Assembly: GCA_963565915.1 (NCBI GenBank)
Contig: OY751486.1
Span: forward strand, 5,208,001 to 5,272,000
Length of the DNA: 64,000 nucleotides
Reading direction: 5' to 3'
Source of the DNA: Entoloma clypeatum
Taxonomy: Eukaryota > Basidiomycota > Agaricomycetes > Agaricales > Entolomataceae
Of the stretch, positions 19,205 to 31,079 are shown piece after piece. How positions within the stretch are numbered: the first letter of the stretch is position 1; every line of letters starts with the position of its first letter. Below the pieces are notes generated by a model. That model saw nothing but the letters and a program-made list of their open reading frames with translations, ran no database searches and was not told the origin of the DNA. Both the position numbers and the translations under genes were made by a program.

Positions 19205-21832
19205 CTGGACGTACTGAAAGATGCGGTCTACTTCAATAAAATGGACATCATGTGGGGCTATAACAACGTCCGGATTAAGGAGATGAATGGAAAGCTGCCT
19301 TCCTCACCAGTCGAGGATTGTTCGAACCATTGGTCATGTTTTTCGGTCTTTGCAACTCCGCGGGAACGTTCTCTCGAATGATGGCTAGTCTATTCCGGGA
19401 CCAGATCCGCCGACGTATCTGCGTGATCTACATGGATGACATTGTGGTTATCGGTAAAACCAAGGAAGAACTCGCGCGAAACACCAAAGAAATCCTACAG
19501 ATCCTATCGGACAATGATTTGTTCCTAAAGGAGAAGAAGTGTTTATGGGAAGTAATGAAATGTCCTATTATTGGGATATGTGGTTGGTGAGGGACGTGTT
19601 GAGATGGAAACTGAGAAGGTGGATACAATTCGAAACTGGCGAGCACCCACATCAAAAAAGGAAGTTCAGAAGTTCCTTGGATTTGCTAACTTCTATCGAT
19701 GTTTTATTGAAGGGTACTCAAACATTGCAAAACCTCTCACCGCGCTCACAGGCGGTACGGCAGTTACTTGGGGACCAACAGAGCAGCAAGCTTTTGAAGG
19801 TCTCATATGGGCAATTACATCGGCACCAGTCTTGGCATTACCAAAACCGGAGGGACAGTTCAGGGTTGAAACCGATGCATTGGGCTATGCAATTGGAGCA
19901 GTACTCTCTCAGAAGCAAGACGACAAATGGCACCCCATCGCGTTCTTGTCACGGACCATGTCCGCGGCCAAACAGAATTACGAGATATATGACAAGGAAC
20001 TCCTGGCAGTCATGGAAGCATTAAAAGATTGGAGACACTATCTACTCGAAGCCAGGGAGCCTTTCGAAATGTTAACCGATCACAAGAACCTGGAATATTT
20101 CCGTCGTCCTCAGGACCTGAATCAACAACAGCGACGCTGGAAAATGAAGTTACAAGACTATGACTTTGAATTACGGCATGTACCCGGCAAGACCAATGCA
20201 AAAGTGGACATCCTGTCGCGCTTACCCTGGTATGAAGCGGAACTCAAACCACAAGACAGTGACCAAATGCTCAAGGAGGGACTATTCTTGAAACGGTTGG
20301 AATCAGAAGATGTGGTACAAATGGAGATGTTCATGGAGGAACAATTCTTTGAAGGGGGTGAGACATCTGATTCCATCAAAATTGGAAACGTCACAACCAT
20401 CAAAAACCCATGGATCGCACACATCAAGGCTTCGAACCGCATGGAGACAGAAGTAGCGCAGGGCCTAAAAAAGAATCCTCATTGGTATCAACAGGAGAAT
20501 GGGATCACCTATGCAGGAGAACGAGTCTATGTCCCGCCAGATCCACAATTATGACAAGAATTGATGTTTGAGTCACATGATGCACCAGTGGCTGGACATC
20601 CAGGACAGTACCAGACACATGAACTCCTCACTTGCACCTACTGGTGGCCTACCATACTGCATGATGTGAAGAAGTACATGAAGGGTTGCGACACTTGTCA
20701 ACACAACAAGATTAACTGACAAAAGCGACATGCTCCGCTACATCCCCATGCAGCACCAAGTCACCCATGGGAAGACATAGGAATCGACGTCGTGGGACCG
20801 ATACCAGAATCTGATGGAAGAAACGCAATTCTGGTCATCACGGATAGACATTCAAAGATGCTTCACCTTATTCCGACAACCGTGGAACTATCAGCTGAAG
20901 GATTAGCCAAGATCTATCAGGATCAGATATGAAAGCTTCATGGGATCCCCAAGAAGATCATCAGCGATAGGGGACCGCAGTTCGCCGCAAAGTTCATGGA
21001 GATACTCTGCCACATGCTAGGGATCAAGAGGAACCTGTCCACCACATACCACCCACAGACTGACGGACAGGCCGAGTGATCGCATCAGGAGACGGAAGTG
21101 TTCTTATGAAACTTTGTCAACCATCTACAGGATGATTGGGCTGAATGGATCGCAATCGCAGAGTTCCAGTACAATGACAAAGAACATCAGATGACGAAGC
21201 ACACCCCATTCTACCTCAACTACGGTTTACATCCGTGGAAGGGAGAGCTTGTGTTAGAAGATACCAATCTGGCTGCCAACGACTTCTTGAAAAAACTCAA
21301 ACAGGCACGAGAAGAAGCCAATGCGGCGCTGAAACAAGCACAGGATCAGATGAAGAAGACAGTTGACACACGGCGAAGTCTGTCTCGGGACTACCGCATC
21401 GGAGACAAGGTGTGGCTGGAAGGGACTAACATCAGGACCGATCGCCCCTCAAAGAAACTTGATGCACTCCGACATGGACCATTCAAAGTCCTAGAGAAGA
21501 AAGGAGCTAGCGCGTACCTTCTTGATCTTCCAAAGACTTGGAAGATGATTCACCCTGTGTTCAACGAGACCCTGTTGTCACCATATGAAACTCCGAAGTA
21601 CGCCATCCAGAAAAAGAAACCAGCCCCTGATCCGATCATTGTCGAAGGACGAGAAGAGTACCATGTGTCTACGATCCTAGACTCTCGAAAGTTCCGCAGA
21701 AAGATCCAGTACCTCGTCCAGTGGGAAGGATATGGTCCAGAAGAGAACACATGGGAATCTCGAGCTAATGTTCAGAACGCTCAAGATTTGATCCGTGATT
21801 TCCATCGGCAGAACCCGTCTCACCCACGATAA
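19205..21832 (+). pseudogene. pol: Gypsy copy 2 pol remnant to chromodomain
   Basis: Starts within RT (VLKDAVYFNKMDIMWGYNN). A 4-base deletion near 19280 and the 1-nt insertion at about 19567 shift the frame, although the YMDD box (about 19431) is intact. RNase H and tether are open in 19571-20554. Integrase then carries TGA codons at 20552 (shared with copy 3), 20717, 20930, 21077 (shared with copy 1) and 21107 (shared with both). The last segment, 21191-21832, is open and carries the chromodomain ending [12 protein letters not shown]. Confidence 0.88.
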
Positions 21833-21966
21833 AAGACAGCTCTCGGAATCCATGACAAGTATCGACCTCATCAGTCAACCACACACCGAGTTCCCCGCTC
21901 TAGTCTTTTTCCCTGCCCAATATAGCCTCCCCCTTCTTCTTCTATCTCTCAACCATCCTCGCCGCT

Positions 21967-22338
21967 ATGTCCAACGCCACCGTTACCTCCACCTCCACCA
22001 CCGACATCAACCCCGCCATCCCCGCCCTTATGAACGAAGCACTCTCCATGAGAGACCAAATCCATGCCCTCGAAACTTCGCTTGCCGACCTCCTCCATCG
22101 CCAGATGCATATCCGGCTTCACTTGCTGTCCAACCTACCCGTCGCCCCGAGTCCCGAGGAAAAACAAATTCTCGGAAATTACACCAGCACCCTCGTGATC
22201 GAAAATCGACGTATTCGGCTGGCTATCAAAGGCCTCGAACTCGCCGTGGCCATCAACGAGGAGTTGATATATGATTGGAGCCTCAAGGAAAGTCTGAACT
22301 GGTCCGATCCCGGCAACAACGAGGGATGGGGACAGTGA
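21967..22338 (+). CDS. Accessory ORF3, intact (123 aa), Gypsy copy 2
   Basis: This is the only intact frame of normal length in this truncated copy. It starts with ATG 134 bp after the pol stop and ends 34 bp before the 3' LTR. The N terminus is Ser/Thr-rich, two predicted helices (around residues 17-45 and 65-92) have heptad-like spacing, and the C terminus ends NWSDPGNNEGWGQ. It matches the 52525-52896 copy almost residue for residue. Function unknown. Confidence 0.75.
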   Translation: MSNATVTSTSTTDINPAIPALMNEALSMRDQIHALETSLADLLHRQMHIRLHLLSNLPVAPSPEEKQILGNYTSTLVIENRRIRLAIKGLELAVAINEELIYDWSLKESLNWSDPGNNEGWGQ

Positions 22339-22372
22339 CTCTGTGAGGACACAGAGCTTGGAGAGGGGAACA

Positions 22373-22774
22373 TGTTACAGACTCTACAGTATGAGGACCA
22401 TGTCATATCTTTTACTTATCGGCCCGACTCGGCGCCCTCTTATGAACTTACTATGTCTAATGTCTACTCTCGCAACCCCCGATTCCCAGTCTGACTCATT
22501 ACATTACTTCGTCATCCCCTTTAGTATACTTCGCTCCCGCGCTGACTCGCTTTCTGCAGTCAGCTTACTCACTGTACATAGCCTTCCGCAGTCGCCTTAC
22601 TCATGCGCACTGCCTTCCGCAGTACTGACTCATCCGCTACCGCCTATAGTCAGTACCTATATAAACCTCTTGTACTATAGTAGATTCCTTAGATTTAGCA
22701 ATCACTTTGCTCTTCACCTTTCCACTTTCCTGCATACTCTGCCTGAACCTTGGAACGGTTTGTTAAGCATAACA
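22373..22774 (+). repeat. 3' LTR of Gypsy copy 2
   Basis: 402-bp LTR reading TGTTACAGACTC to AAGCATAACA in the plus orientation. The TATATAAA box is near 22657, and the AGATTTAGCAA priming segment follows at about 22690. The base run GCAAT follows; with no 5' LTR the target duplication cannot be tested. Confidence 0.9.
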
Positions 22775-22812
22775 GCAATCCCCAGTACATGCTGGAATCT
22801 GAGGACTGCTTA

Positions 22813-23043
22813 CTATTTTTTTGACTCAGTTGTCTTCTCAGATTTGTCCTCAGCTTGGGCCGTGCGGGCCTTTGCTTTGGCATTAGAAGACAACTTCTTT
22901 GAGCAGTCGGATGCCCAATGACCCACATTGCTGCAAAACATGCATAAATTATTGTCAAATTGTTGTTGGCGTTCTTGGGGAGTTAATTTCCTGTCTTTGC
23001 CAAGTTTGTCGGAGAGGGCAGATTTTGGGGAGATGGATGACAA
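22813..23043 (-). pseudogene. gag: Gag zinc-knuckle fragment of another LTR element
   Basis: Encodes LTPQERQQQFDNNLC followed by CMFCSNVGHWASDC, a perfect CX2CX4HX4C knuckle, then a Lys/Ala-rich tail. The sequence differs from the Gag of the chromovirus family in this window. It directly adjoins the copy 2 LTR, so it is probably the site into which that element inserted. Confidence 0.65.
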
Positions 23044-23700
23044 TTTTTGTTGTTGTCTACATAAGTTTAAATACTATGTCGGAGGACATGTGGCTTCATC
23101 GAAGTCAGATAACGAGTGGCTGTCAGAGATGCTTAACATAAGTAAAATGGTTGGATGTAAGTAATGTACGTAGTAACAAGATTCATAACAGTAAGTATGC
23201 ATAATGAGCATTAGTCAAAATGTCGGAGGTGTCGGAGGTGTCGGAGGTGTTGGAATTGATCGGAATATAACACTGCAACAGAAACTGGGGGGTATTCACG
23301 GACTCAGTAGATTTTGTTACAACAAAATTTTATGTCTTTTTTTCTTTGACCAGATCGATAGAAGTAAAAATATTCTTGACATACTCATGACATTGGGCCA
23401 CAACAGAAACCTCTTTTTTTTTGGGGGGAGGAAGGGGGTGAGGGGGGGGAATTCACAGAATCAGTAGATTTCATCACAACAAAAATTTTTTTTTTTTTTT
23501 TTCTTCAACCAGATTGACAGAAGTAAACATACTCATGACATTTACTTTATAACATGAACATCAGCCCAATATAAACCTAACATAAACCATCAGTGAGAAG
23601 CTGCCCAACTGACATGCCGAGATCTGGGCAGTTGGCAAGTCAAACCAAAAATAAAAGGGCGTGAGAGGATGTGAGAATGAGCAAGGGTGCTAGCATGGGG
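23044..23700. repeat. Short tandem and duplicated low-complexity repeats
   Basis: GGTGTCGGA repeats three to four times near 23222-23258. Two related ~200-bp blocks (23280-23410 and 23440-23545) share TCAGTAGATTT, ACAACAAAA, a T-run, GACCAGAT-type sequence and ATACTCATGACAT. No gene is seen. Confidence 0.6.
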
Positions 23701-24660
23701 TACACTGTTCAAGGTCCGGGCCAGGACCTGCTGACCCGGGTCCAGTCCTGGTCCGACCCTCACAGGTCCGGTCCAGGTTCACCTAAATGCTGGACCAGAC
23801 TGCCACAGCAGGTGCAGGTCCAGGCAAGGAGTGGACCATGAACCGGGTCCAGACCTGTGAGGACAGCCCGTTGGTGGCTTGGCCTAGGAGGACTAGATGT
23901 TAGTCAAATACATGGTGTACATATCATAGGAGATCAGAACCAGAAATTTCACCTGTTGCCAGCATGACAAACGCGACAACAACCAATGTTTGATTGGTCA
24001 CATGACTGACAAATGATGATGCATTGTTGTTGATAATATTGACACAACATGTTGGGTCAGCCTTTGCAAATGGTAGTATGTTTCTTCCTTTTCAATGTTT
24101 CTTTAACTACTGTATCATTTTGATCATAAGTTCAGTCACATGTCATGGTTGGGGTGTGAACTGAACTATGAACCAAGATGTCATGGCCACGGACCAGTCA
24201 TGAACTTAGTTCACAAGGTCATGAATAACAAAGAGTTGCCCCACATCAGCTTATTTTTTGTGGATGTGTGCTTCATGCACATATTTTGAACAGATTCTGA
24301 TGGCAGTCTCAAACTGTCATCATGCACGAAATCTAGTCATTTTGGAGTGAACTTGCTGTCCCATAAGTTCATGTCACAGTCATGTTCAGCTTGTGAACCA
24401 ACTCACCAGTGAACTTCACCTGTCACAGGTCACACTCAGTGAACTTATGGTCGAAATGATACAGTATCTCCAATCATGTTTGACTGTTTTTTTGTCTCAA
24501 AACAAGTGTTTCTGCTTCCTTATGTTCTCAAGCCACATATAGCAGCACAATATGTGCCGTTGCACTAGTAAAACTTATTTTTGAAACTTTACAGGTAAAA
24601 AATGTCTGAACCTGGAGGTCCAGGTCCAGACAAAAACTGGACCGGACCTTGGACAGTGTA
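23701..24660. mobile_element. Non-autonomous hAT-like element, 960 bp
   Basis: Terminal inverted repeats start TACACTGTTCAAGGTCCGG on the left and TACACTGTCCAAGGTCCGG on the right. They are flanked by an 8-bp duplication with one mismatch (GCATGGGG at 23693-23700, GCGTGGGG at 24661-24668). Subterminal GGTCCAGGTCC repeats are abundant, and the middle is rich in GAACTTA/GTTCA and TCATG. No protein is encoded. It is a different family from the 13969 element, since the terminal sequences differ. Confidence 0.85.
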
Positions 24661-25054
24661 GCGTGGGGAAAAAGAAGGAGTGAGCTCACTCACCGACACA
24701 GCAACGGTGTGCCGTGCACCAATGTATCCTGCAATAGTGTCACATGACTGGTAAGTGTTTGATGAAATAGAGCTGACCTGGCTGCTAGAGCTCTGGTTGT
24801 ATCAGACTTTGACTGTGGTAAGAGGTTTTGATTAATTACCCTACTGACTAGGTTGTCCTGCTGTATGACTGAAAATCTGTGGGCAAGTATATAACTCAAT
24901 ACCAGCAAATAACAGGCCGTTTTGATGTTACCAATGTTACAATCCCAGAACACTCGGTAACGATTTGCAACCCTTTCCCAAATTGTTAACAGGTACCCAG
25001 GTTGGCGAAATCAGCCAGGCTGGTATTGGTAGGTCAGGAAGGAGATGTGAATGT

Positions 25055-25186
25055 TTACGCAGGTACAGGTTGTCGGCCCGCCACCATCCTGGTAGATCTG
25101 GCAATCCCGGTAATTGTTGTTGATGATTGTTTTTGGTATGTATGGGGTATAAAACCTTCTGTCGCATTTTGCGATGGTACATGCAT
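25055..25186 (-). pseudogene. Diverged secreted-protein paralog, unit A
   Basis: The upstream sequence and start codon context match the three intact paralogs, but after the ATG at 25186 the signal-peptide sequence is replaced. The 43-codon frame has no cysteines, while an overlapping frame contains a cysteine-bearing segment (DCQIYQDGGGPTTCTC). I read it as a decayed or recombined paralog. Confidence 0.45.
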
Positions 25187-25389
25187 GGTGAAATCGTGGG
25201 GTTCGTTCAAGTGAAAGCGCGACAACAGTGACTTTGAATAGTTGCTATGCTGGAGAGGACGAACGCCCATGCACCCATTTTATACAGCAATAATGTAATG
25301 CCGTAAATGCCATAGGCGGCTCCTGGGGTTGATCCAACAGAAACCATCAACAGAGAAGCCTGCGAGTCCTAATTTGAAGTATGAAACGT

Positions 25390-26390
25390 GAGAGGAGGTC
25401 AGGGCTACGACATTGGACAGAAACAGATGTGCGCAAAAGTTCACGTCAATCCTTCTGCGACGCCAAGTGCAATGCTCCTTTCAAAGTCGTCATGCCTTTA
25501 TCGATGGGAAGTATTGATTCCGGGTTCCCGACAAGGGATTATTGGCGACCGAGATGAACAGAACGGCGACGACCGTATAGAAGAACGTTGAAACTCGAAT
25601 ATATGAATCGCTGACGCGCCGACTCGGAGCGGTGTTCTTCATCTACCCTTTCAGACGTAACGTTATACAGGGAAACAGGTGGGCTCTCACTTGTTCCCAG
25701 ACGGCGCAGCCTCATCTCAAAAATGGTGAGGAGTTCATGGAGTTCCCTCGTCTCACTGCGGTTCGGCCCAGTCTCCCGACATGGAGTGAGCCCTTCACAC
25801 GGGAGGCGTGGAACGACAAATGCCCAATGATTGATATCGATTCATGACGGACTTCCGGACCAATCAACTCCCATATCTCCTCTGAACCTGAAGCGGCCCA
25901 ACACGGGGACATTACTCACACTTCCTTCCGAAGAAACTGACATGGGTCAGATATATTTGCAATTTACCGCGGACTCACGTTCAATCCACTTGTGTGATCG
26001 CAACGAATGCTGCCCTCCAAACGGAGTTTGCGAACTATTCGTGTTTTGCGAAGGCTCCTTCCCAGAGAAGGCTTGCTGCGTACGACGAAAAGGAAGTCAC
26101 TCGGGGGCACTGAACACCTGGGATGAAGATGGGGGCCAGGTAAGGAGGGCATAGTACACTCTCACTCAGGGAAAACCCCAGACGTTGGTGCTGGTGACTC
26201 GTGAGTGAGTTGCTGAGAAGCACGGGACTATCTCTCATTCGGCGTTAAACGAAAACATGCATGAGAAAATATATCAAGGTGCTGCCTGAACTTGGGCGGC
26301 ACCCTCGATGGCCTGCAGCCTCGTCCAGCGATCTTTCACGTAGACTGGCGAAAACGGAATGAGGATTGATGATCGACCGTAAAGACAGAT
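25390..26390. other. Unit A spacer, no supported gene
   Basis: Sequence shared with the other units. A short frame (plus 25831-26154) has a cysteine-rich stretch (CDRNECCPPNGVC), but its paralog at 29938-30351 changes frame and it lacks a conserved start. I therefore do not call it a gene. Confidence 0.4.
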
Positions 26391-26393
26391 AGA

Positions 26394-26837
26394 CTAACTT
26401 TCAGCGGCAACCGGGATTCTCGCGAAGAACGGGAATAATCCGGTTTGAATTGCTTGAGACTCTCCGAAGACAACCGATTTATGCGAGATGGCGCATCCAC
26501 ACTCGCCACAAAATATACGAGTGACTGTGATGGGCTCAATGGTGAATGATCAGGGGTCATTGATTGCGATAGCGACGCACCGATGTTGCCACTGTCTCCC
26601 TTGCTTCCATACTCCTTAATGGGGCCTGTTATCGTGACGTCTTTGGATGGAGCCAGGACATTGGTTGTGAAGGCACTCCCGCTCGTCCGCTTGCAATCGG
26701 TGCAGTGGCAAATAACCTGGTCCAACGTGACCCGCGTTCTCAAAGCAAAAGGATCCCAAGGGGCGTACCTGATCCTGGTGGGCGGATTCTAGGGAGACTG
26801 TGGTCTTTCCGCAGAGGCAAACACCGATGATAGGCAT
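26394..26837 (-). CDS. GFA-fold (CENP-V/GFA domain) protein, unit A
   Basis: Three exons, 26837-26769, 26716-26581 and 26524-26394, with 52- and 56-bp introns (GTACGC...CCAG and GTGCGT...ACAG), give a 111-residue protein starting MPIIGVCLCGKT. The zinc ligands of the GFA fold are all present: CLCGK, CHCTDCK with SGSAF, and FCGECGCAI. Relatives include glutathione-dependent formaldehyde-activating-type proteins, which bind zinc and small thiol adducts; the actual substrate cannot be told. Length is normal for a minimal family member. This is the only intact GFA copy of the three in the array. Confidence 0.85.
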
Positions 26838-26919
26838 TGTCGGATGTGTTGAATAGGAATGAGGGGTATTTAGAAGCTTGATGGGTAGTTGAGGACGTCC
26901 ACCCGCTTGTTCTCCCATC

Positions 26920-28310
26920 CTTTTATAGGTGCTGGATGATGGCGTTGTTCACTAATTCGCAAAGTTGTCATCTTCGGGGTTCGGTTGGCACTCGTGGGTC
27001 ACCAATCATGGACAAGATGGTCAGATGCTGCTTACTCGAAAGTTTCAACCACGTGACTCAATTATCGCTTCACTCAAGAAACTTTTAACCATATGATTGA
27101 GTCTCAAAACAAGGTATTTGATCGACCTCAAACACCGGATTAATTGGGAGCTCAAGTCAGTCAAGTTCCATTGAGTTCTCTTACTCGTCACCATTTTTTC
27201 CCATGACTAGGACTGCTCCTGGGTAGGAACTCGGGGGACTCCTGAGCTCCAACATGTATATACCCTTCCCGAGGCCAGGAACCGGAATCTGTACGGGTAA
27301 TCGACGCCCTATCTTCCACGGGACACACTCCCTACGGGTACCTGGGCCGATCCACCCTATCCGCCCGCCTAGAAAGTGAGGGGCCTATTCCTGCTCAATA
27401 TCAGCTTTGATGGTGTACATATGGGTTTCTGGGGGTAATTGTGGTGATGGTATGAGTGATACGGAAGGTTTCGTTGTCGTGACAGACCTCGATGGGCGTT
27501 TGACACGGGGGTGTGCCTTCTGAGGGAGGGCGTCGCAAGATGGGTGTGCGAGCCGCGTTTCAGGGGGTTTTGTCAGCTATGTGAGGGAGAGGGGTGGTCT
27601 GGGTGAGTCTCTCGTGCTCATCAACGGATGTCCCAGCATTGAAGCTGGGAAAATTACTCTGTACGGAAAGGATGAAAGGCGGGAACCAGGGGAGGAGGTG
27701 ATGCTTGTGAGTAAGTACAGAGCTCACGCAGAATCCAGAGCTTAGCTGAGCAGGATACACTTGCGAGGCGGATTGTGTCGTGTCGCGGGTGCGAGACGGC
27801 TTTGGATGTTTAATATTCACGGAAGGTGCCGATCAGTCGCGCTCCCTTTCCCCGCCTCTTCTCTCCTCGCTCTGTCTCTTGTCTCTTGTCTCCCTACCTC
27901 CTTCCCTCTGCTTCCCGCGGCTCCCTCGCCACCCACGACGAGCCACACAGCTCCATTCCCTCTCCTTTCCAGTTGCACCCGCGCTCGGCCCCGGATTCCC
28001 CAATTTGCAAGACCCGGGCCTGCACCGCTAAACAGCGCCACACACTCGCACACACACCCCCATCTCCGACCATGCCCATTGCCCAGGACAGACCACCCGT
28101 GAGGTCGAGGCCGTAGCCACAGTCAATACGAGGCGAATCGGGGAGGCAGTATGATGGGGTTTTCTCTTTCTCGACGATCTTTTTCAATAGTTATAATAGT
28201 CATTAACGCCGATGTCGGTCGATGAATGCATCAATTCTTGAACCCTGATTGATGAAATATGTCTGATGTCTGAAATCCCATCAGGTGTTTGGTACAATAT
28301 AGCTTCAATC
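26920..28310. other. Unit A distal spacer, no supported gene
   Basis: Holds a pyrimidine-rich block at 27840-27900 and GC-rich sequence partly homologous to 35280-35760. Frames at 27560-28187 are biased in composition, unconserved between units and lack family motifs. Part of it may be the promoter or leader for a gene I cannot identify. Confidence 0.4.
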
Positions 28311-28607
28311 TGCGGATGTACTACAACACTCGGTACACATAATGTTTATACGAAAACAGAACAGCGGAGCATGACGAGACACAAGTAAAAGTAAAACAGG
28401 TTTGTTGTTTGTTGTTTTTTTATAGAAGAAACAAAACACTTCAAGTTCAGTCCCGACGATTGCACTTGGGGGGCTAGTAGGTAAAAACCGTGGCTTCATT
28501 AGTGTGTGCAATTACGGGTTTGTCACTGTACACCTACTAGCAGTCATAAGGTTCGTCGTGTTGGAAACACTGCATTCAGGTTGGTTTACTATGTGCATAC
28601 CTATATT

Positions 28608-28844
28608 TCAGAATTGAAAATCATTCATGTGCAGGCTGGTGTGGGTACCCGGATGGCTCACCCACACATATGGGAATTGTTTTCTATAAGGCTGCTGACA
28701 GGTACTGTTACAGCAACTTGTGTCGCTAGCGTCTTGGCAAGGGGTGCCTTTGTTTTTGGTGCACTTTGGCTTAGTACCATGCCCAGCGGATGCACTCGCC
28801 AAGCAGAGAGCCACGGTAAGGATGAGAGTACGGGAGAAATGCAT
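28608..28844 (-). CDS. Small secreted cysteine-rich protein, unit B (78 aa)
   Basis: The start is chosen at 28844, where all paralogs begin MxFSxTLI; an upstream in-frame ATG would add 13 non-conserved residues. Residues 1-20 form a signal peptide (LTVALCLASASA). The mature part has five cysteines spaced C-x7-C-x7-CC-x3-C, followed by a Tyr/His/Pro tail with SHPGTHTS. The features fit a fungal small secreted protein; effector, toxin or cell-wall roles cannot be told apart. Paralogs lie at 32642 and 36256. Confidence 0.75.
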   Translation of the reverse strand: MHFSRTLILTVALCLASASAGHGTKPKCTKNKGTPCQDASDTSCCNSTCQQPYRKQFPYVWVSHPGTHTSLHMNDFQF

Positions 28845-28899
28845 GGTGAAATCGTGGGGTTCGTTAAAGTGGGAGCGCGACAACAGTGACTTGAATAGT

Positions 28900-30560
28900 T
28901 GCTATGCTGGAGAGGACGAACACCCCAAGAACCCATTTTATACAGCAATAATGTAATGCCGTAAATGCCATAGGTGGCTCCTGGGGTTGATCCAACAGAA
29001 ACCATCAACAGAGAAGCCTACAAGTCCGAATTTGAAGTATGAAACGTGAGAAGAGGTCAGGGATACGATCTTGGACAGAAACAGATGTGCGGACTCGGAA
29101 TTCGTCAACCCTTCTGGGACGCCAAGTGCGATGCTCCTTTCGAAGTTGTCATTCCTTTATCGATGGGAATGAATGTTGATTCTTTTGGGTGTTCGATAGG
29201 GGATTATTGGCGACCGAGATGAACAGAAGGACTAGAGGGACGTTGAAACTCGAATATCTGAACCCCCTCGCCATGGTAATCTTCAATGCTGCTATTTGCA
29301 TCTACTTCCATATTCCGGGACGTGGGGAGCTGGCAGAAATGCGATCCCTCATATCTGTCGAACGGGTCGTCCACCAGAGCATATCATTGTCCATACGGCT
29401 TAGAACGAGTCCCTTGTACTCTGCATGGGAAGACGGGCGAAAGATACTGCCTTTTACCTGGACCCATCGGTCGGAATTGCTTTCCAGTCTCAGAGAGAAG
29501 ATCAGCCTGAGAAGATCAGCCTGAGAAGGAAGGGTCACCACTGATGTACCGGCAGCCGTCAAAGAACTTCATACTGGGTGGTTCTTGCCGACTCGCGTGT
29601 AATGCGCCAAAGAGCTGTTTCATCTGCGAGAGTAGGAAGTTGTTCTAGCCGCGTGCGAGCCCGAGGTTAACGTTCACCGGCACGAAACACACTGTCTCGC
29701 TGACGCGCTGACTCGGAGCGGCGTTCTCCATCTACCCTTTCAGACGTAAACGTTATACCGGGAAACAAGTGCGCTCTCACTTGTTCCGAGATGGCGCAGC
29801 CTCATCCCGAAATGATGAGGAGTTGATGGGTTCCCTCGTCTCACTGTTACTGCGGTTCGGCCCAGCCTCCCGACATGGAGCGAACCCCTCACACGGGAGT
29901 CGTGGAACGAATAAAGCCCAATGATTGATATCGATTCATGACGGGCTTACGAACCGCCGCTGCTCTTGGGCATAATCAACTCCCATATCCTGAAGCGGCC
30001 CACACGGGGGACATTTTTATCGACTTCTACTTCCACCATCAAGATCTTGAGATCGTCCGTATCGACGGCGTCTCTGAGAACACACTCGCACTTCCTTCCA
30101 AAGAAACTGACTTGGGTCATATATATTTGCAAATTACCGCGGACTCACGTTCAATCCACTTGGGTGACCGTAACGAATGCTGCCCTCCAAACGGAGTTTG
30201 CGAACTGTTCGTGTTTCTACGAAGGCTACTTCCCAGAGAAGGGTCGCCGCGTACGACGAAAAGGAAGTCGCTCGGGGGCACCAGTACGTGTCCACGGACA
30301 ACAACGTCCGATGAACGCCTGGGAGGAAGATGGGGGGTAAGGAGGGCATAGTACGCTCTCACTCAGGGAAAACCCCAGACGTTGGTGCTGGCGAGCGAGC
30401 TGCTGACAAGCACGTAATTATCTCTCATTAGAGCGTTGAACGAGAACATGCATGAGAAAATATATCAAGGTGCTGCCTGAACTTGCGCGGCACCCTCGAT
30501 GACCTATAGCCCCGTCCAGCGATCTTTGATGTAGACTGGCGAAAACGAAATGAGCATTAA
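28900..30560. other. Unit B spacer, no supported gene
   Basis: Homologous to 25240-26390 of unit A, with an AAGATCAGCCTGAGAA tandem doubling near 29500 and an extra segment around 29560-29700. Reading frames here are not conserved with unit A. Confidence 0.4.
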
Positions 30561-30584
30561 TGATCGACCGCAAAGACAGATAGA

Positions 30585-31006
30585 CTAACGTTCATGGATT
30601 CTCGCGAAGAAAGGGAATAATCCGGTTTGAATTGCTTGAGACTCTCCGAAGACAACCGACTTATGGGAGATGGCGCATCCACACCCGCCACAAAACACAC
30701 GAGTGACTGTGATGGGCAATGACCAGGGGTCCATGGACTGTGATAGCGACACACCGATGTTACCACTGTATCCCTTGCTTCCATACTCCTTGATGGGGCC
30801 CGTCATTGTGACGTCCTTGGAGGGAGCCAGGACATTGGGTGTGAAGGCACTCCCGCTCGTCCGCTTGCAGTCGGTGCAGTGGCAACTAACCTGGCCCAAC
30901 GTGAACAGCATCCCCAAAGAAAAAGGATCCCAAAAGACGTACCTGATCCTCATGGGCGTAGCGAGACTGTAGTCTTTCCGCAGAGGCAAACACCGATGAT
31001 AGGCAT
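30585..31006 (-). pseudogene. GFA-fold gene, unit B, frameshifted in exon 1
   Basis: The exon layout matches unit A: 31006-30943, 30890-30755, 30706-30585. Exon 1 is 64 nt instead of 69: five bases are missing after GTCTCGCTA. This breaks the frame before the first intron and creates an early stop. All zinc-ligand motifs (CLCGK, CHCTDCK, FCGGCGCAI) remain encoded in their own exons, so inactivation is recent. An alternative upstream start in another frame could bypass it, but nothing supports that. Confidence 0.75.
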
Positions 31007-31079
31007 TTTCGGATTTGTAAAGAGGTATGGGGTATTTAGAAGTCCACCCGCTTGTCCTCCCATCCTTTTATAGGTGCTG

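Larger units (their letters stand above)
19014..22774 (+). mobile_element. 5'-truncated Gypsy chromovirus, copy 2
   Basis: Homology to copies 1 and 3 starts abruptly at about 19014 just before the protease VDSGC motif, so the 5' LTR, leader and gag are missing. A deletion between protease and RT (joined at about 19205 through TGGA microhomology) removes a further several hundred bases. RT, RNase H, integrase, chromodomain, ORF3 and the 3' LTR (22373-22774) follow. Confidence 0.9.

Noticed and set aside
25831..26154. Cysteine-rich gene on the plus strand of unit A
   Set aside because: The paralogous stretch in unit B changes frame and start, and unit C lacks it, so there is no sign of coding conservation.
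27761..28102. Pro/Ser-rich open frame
   Set aside because: A pyrimidine-rich tract open in several frames at once; not conserved in the other units.
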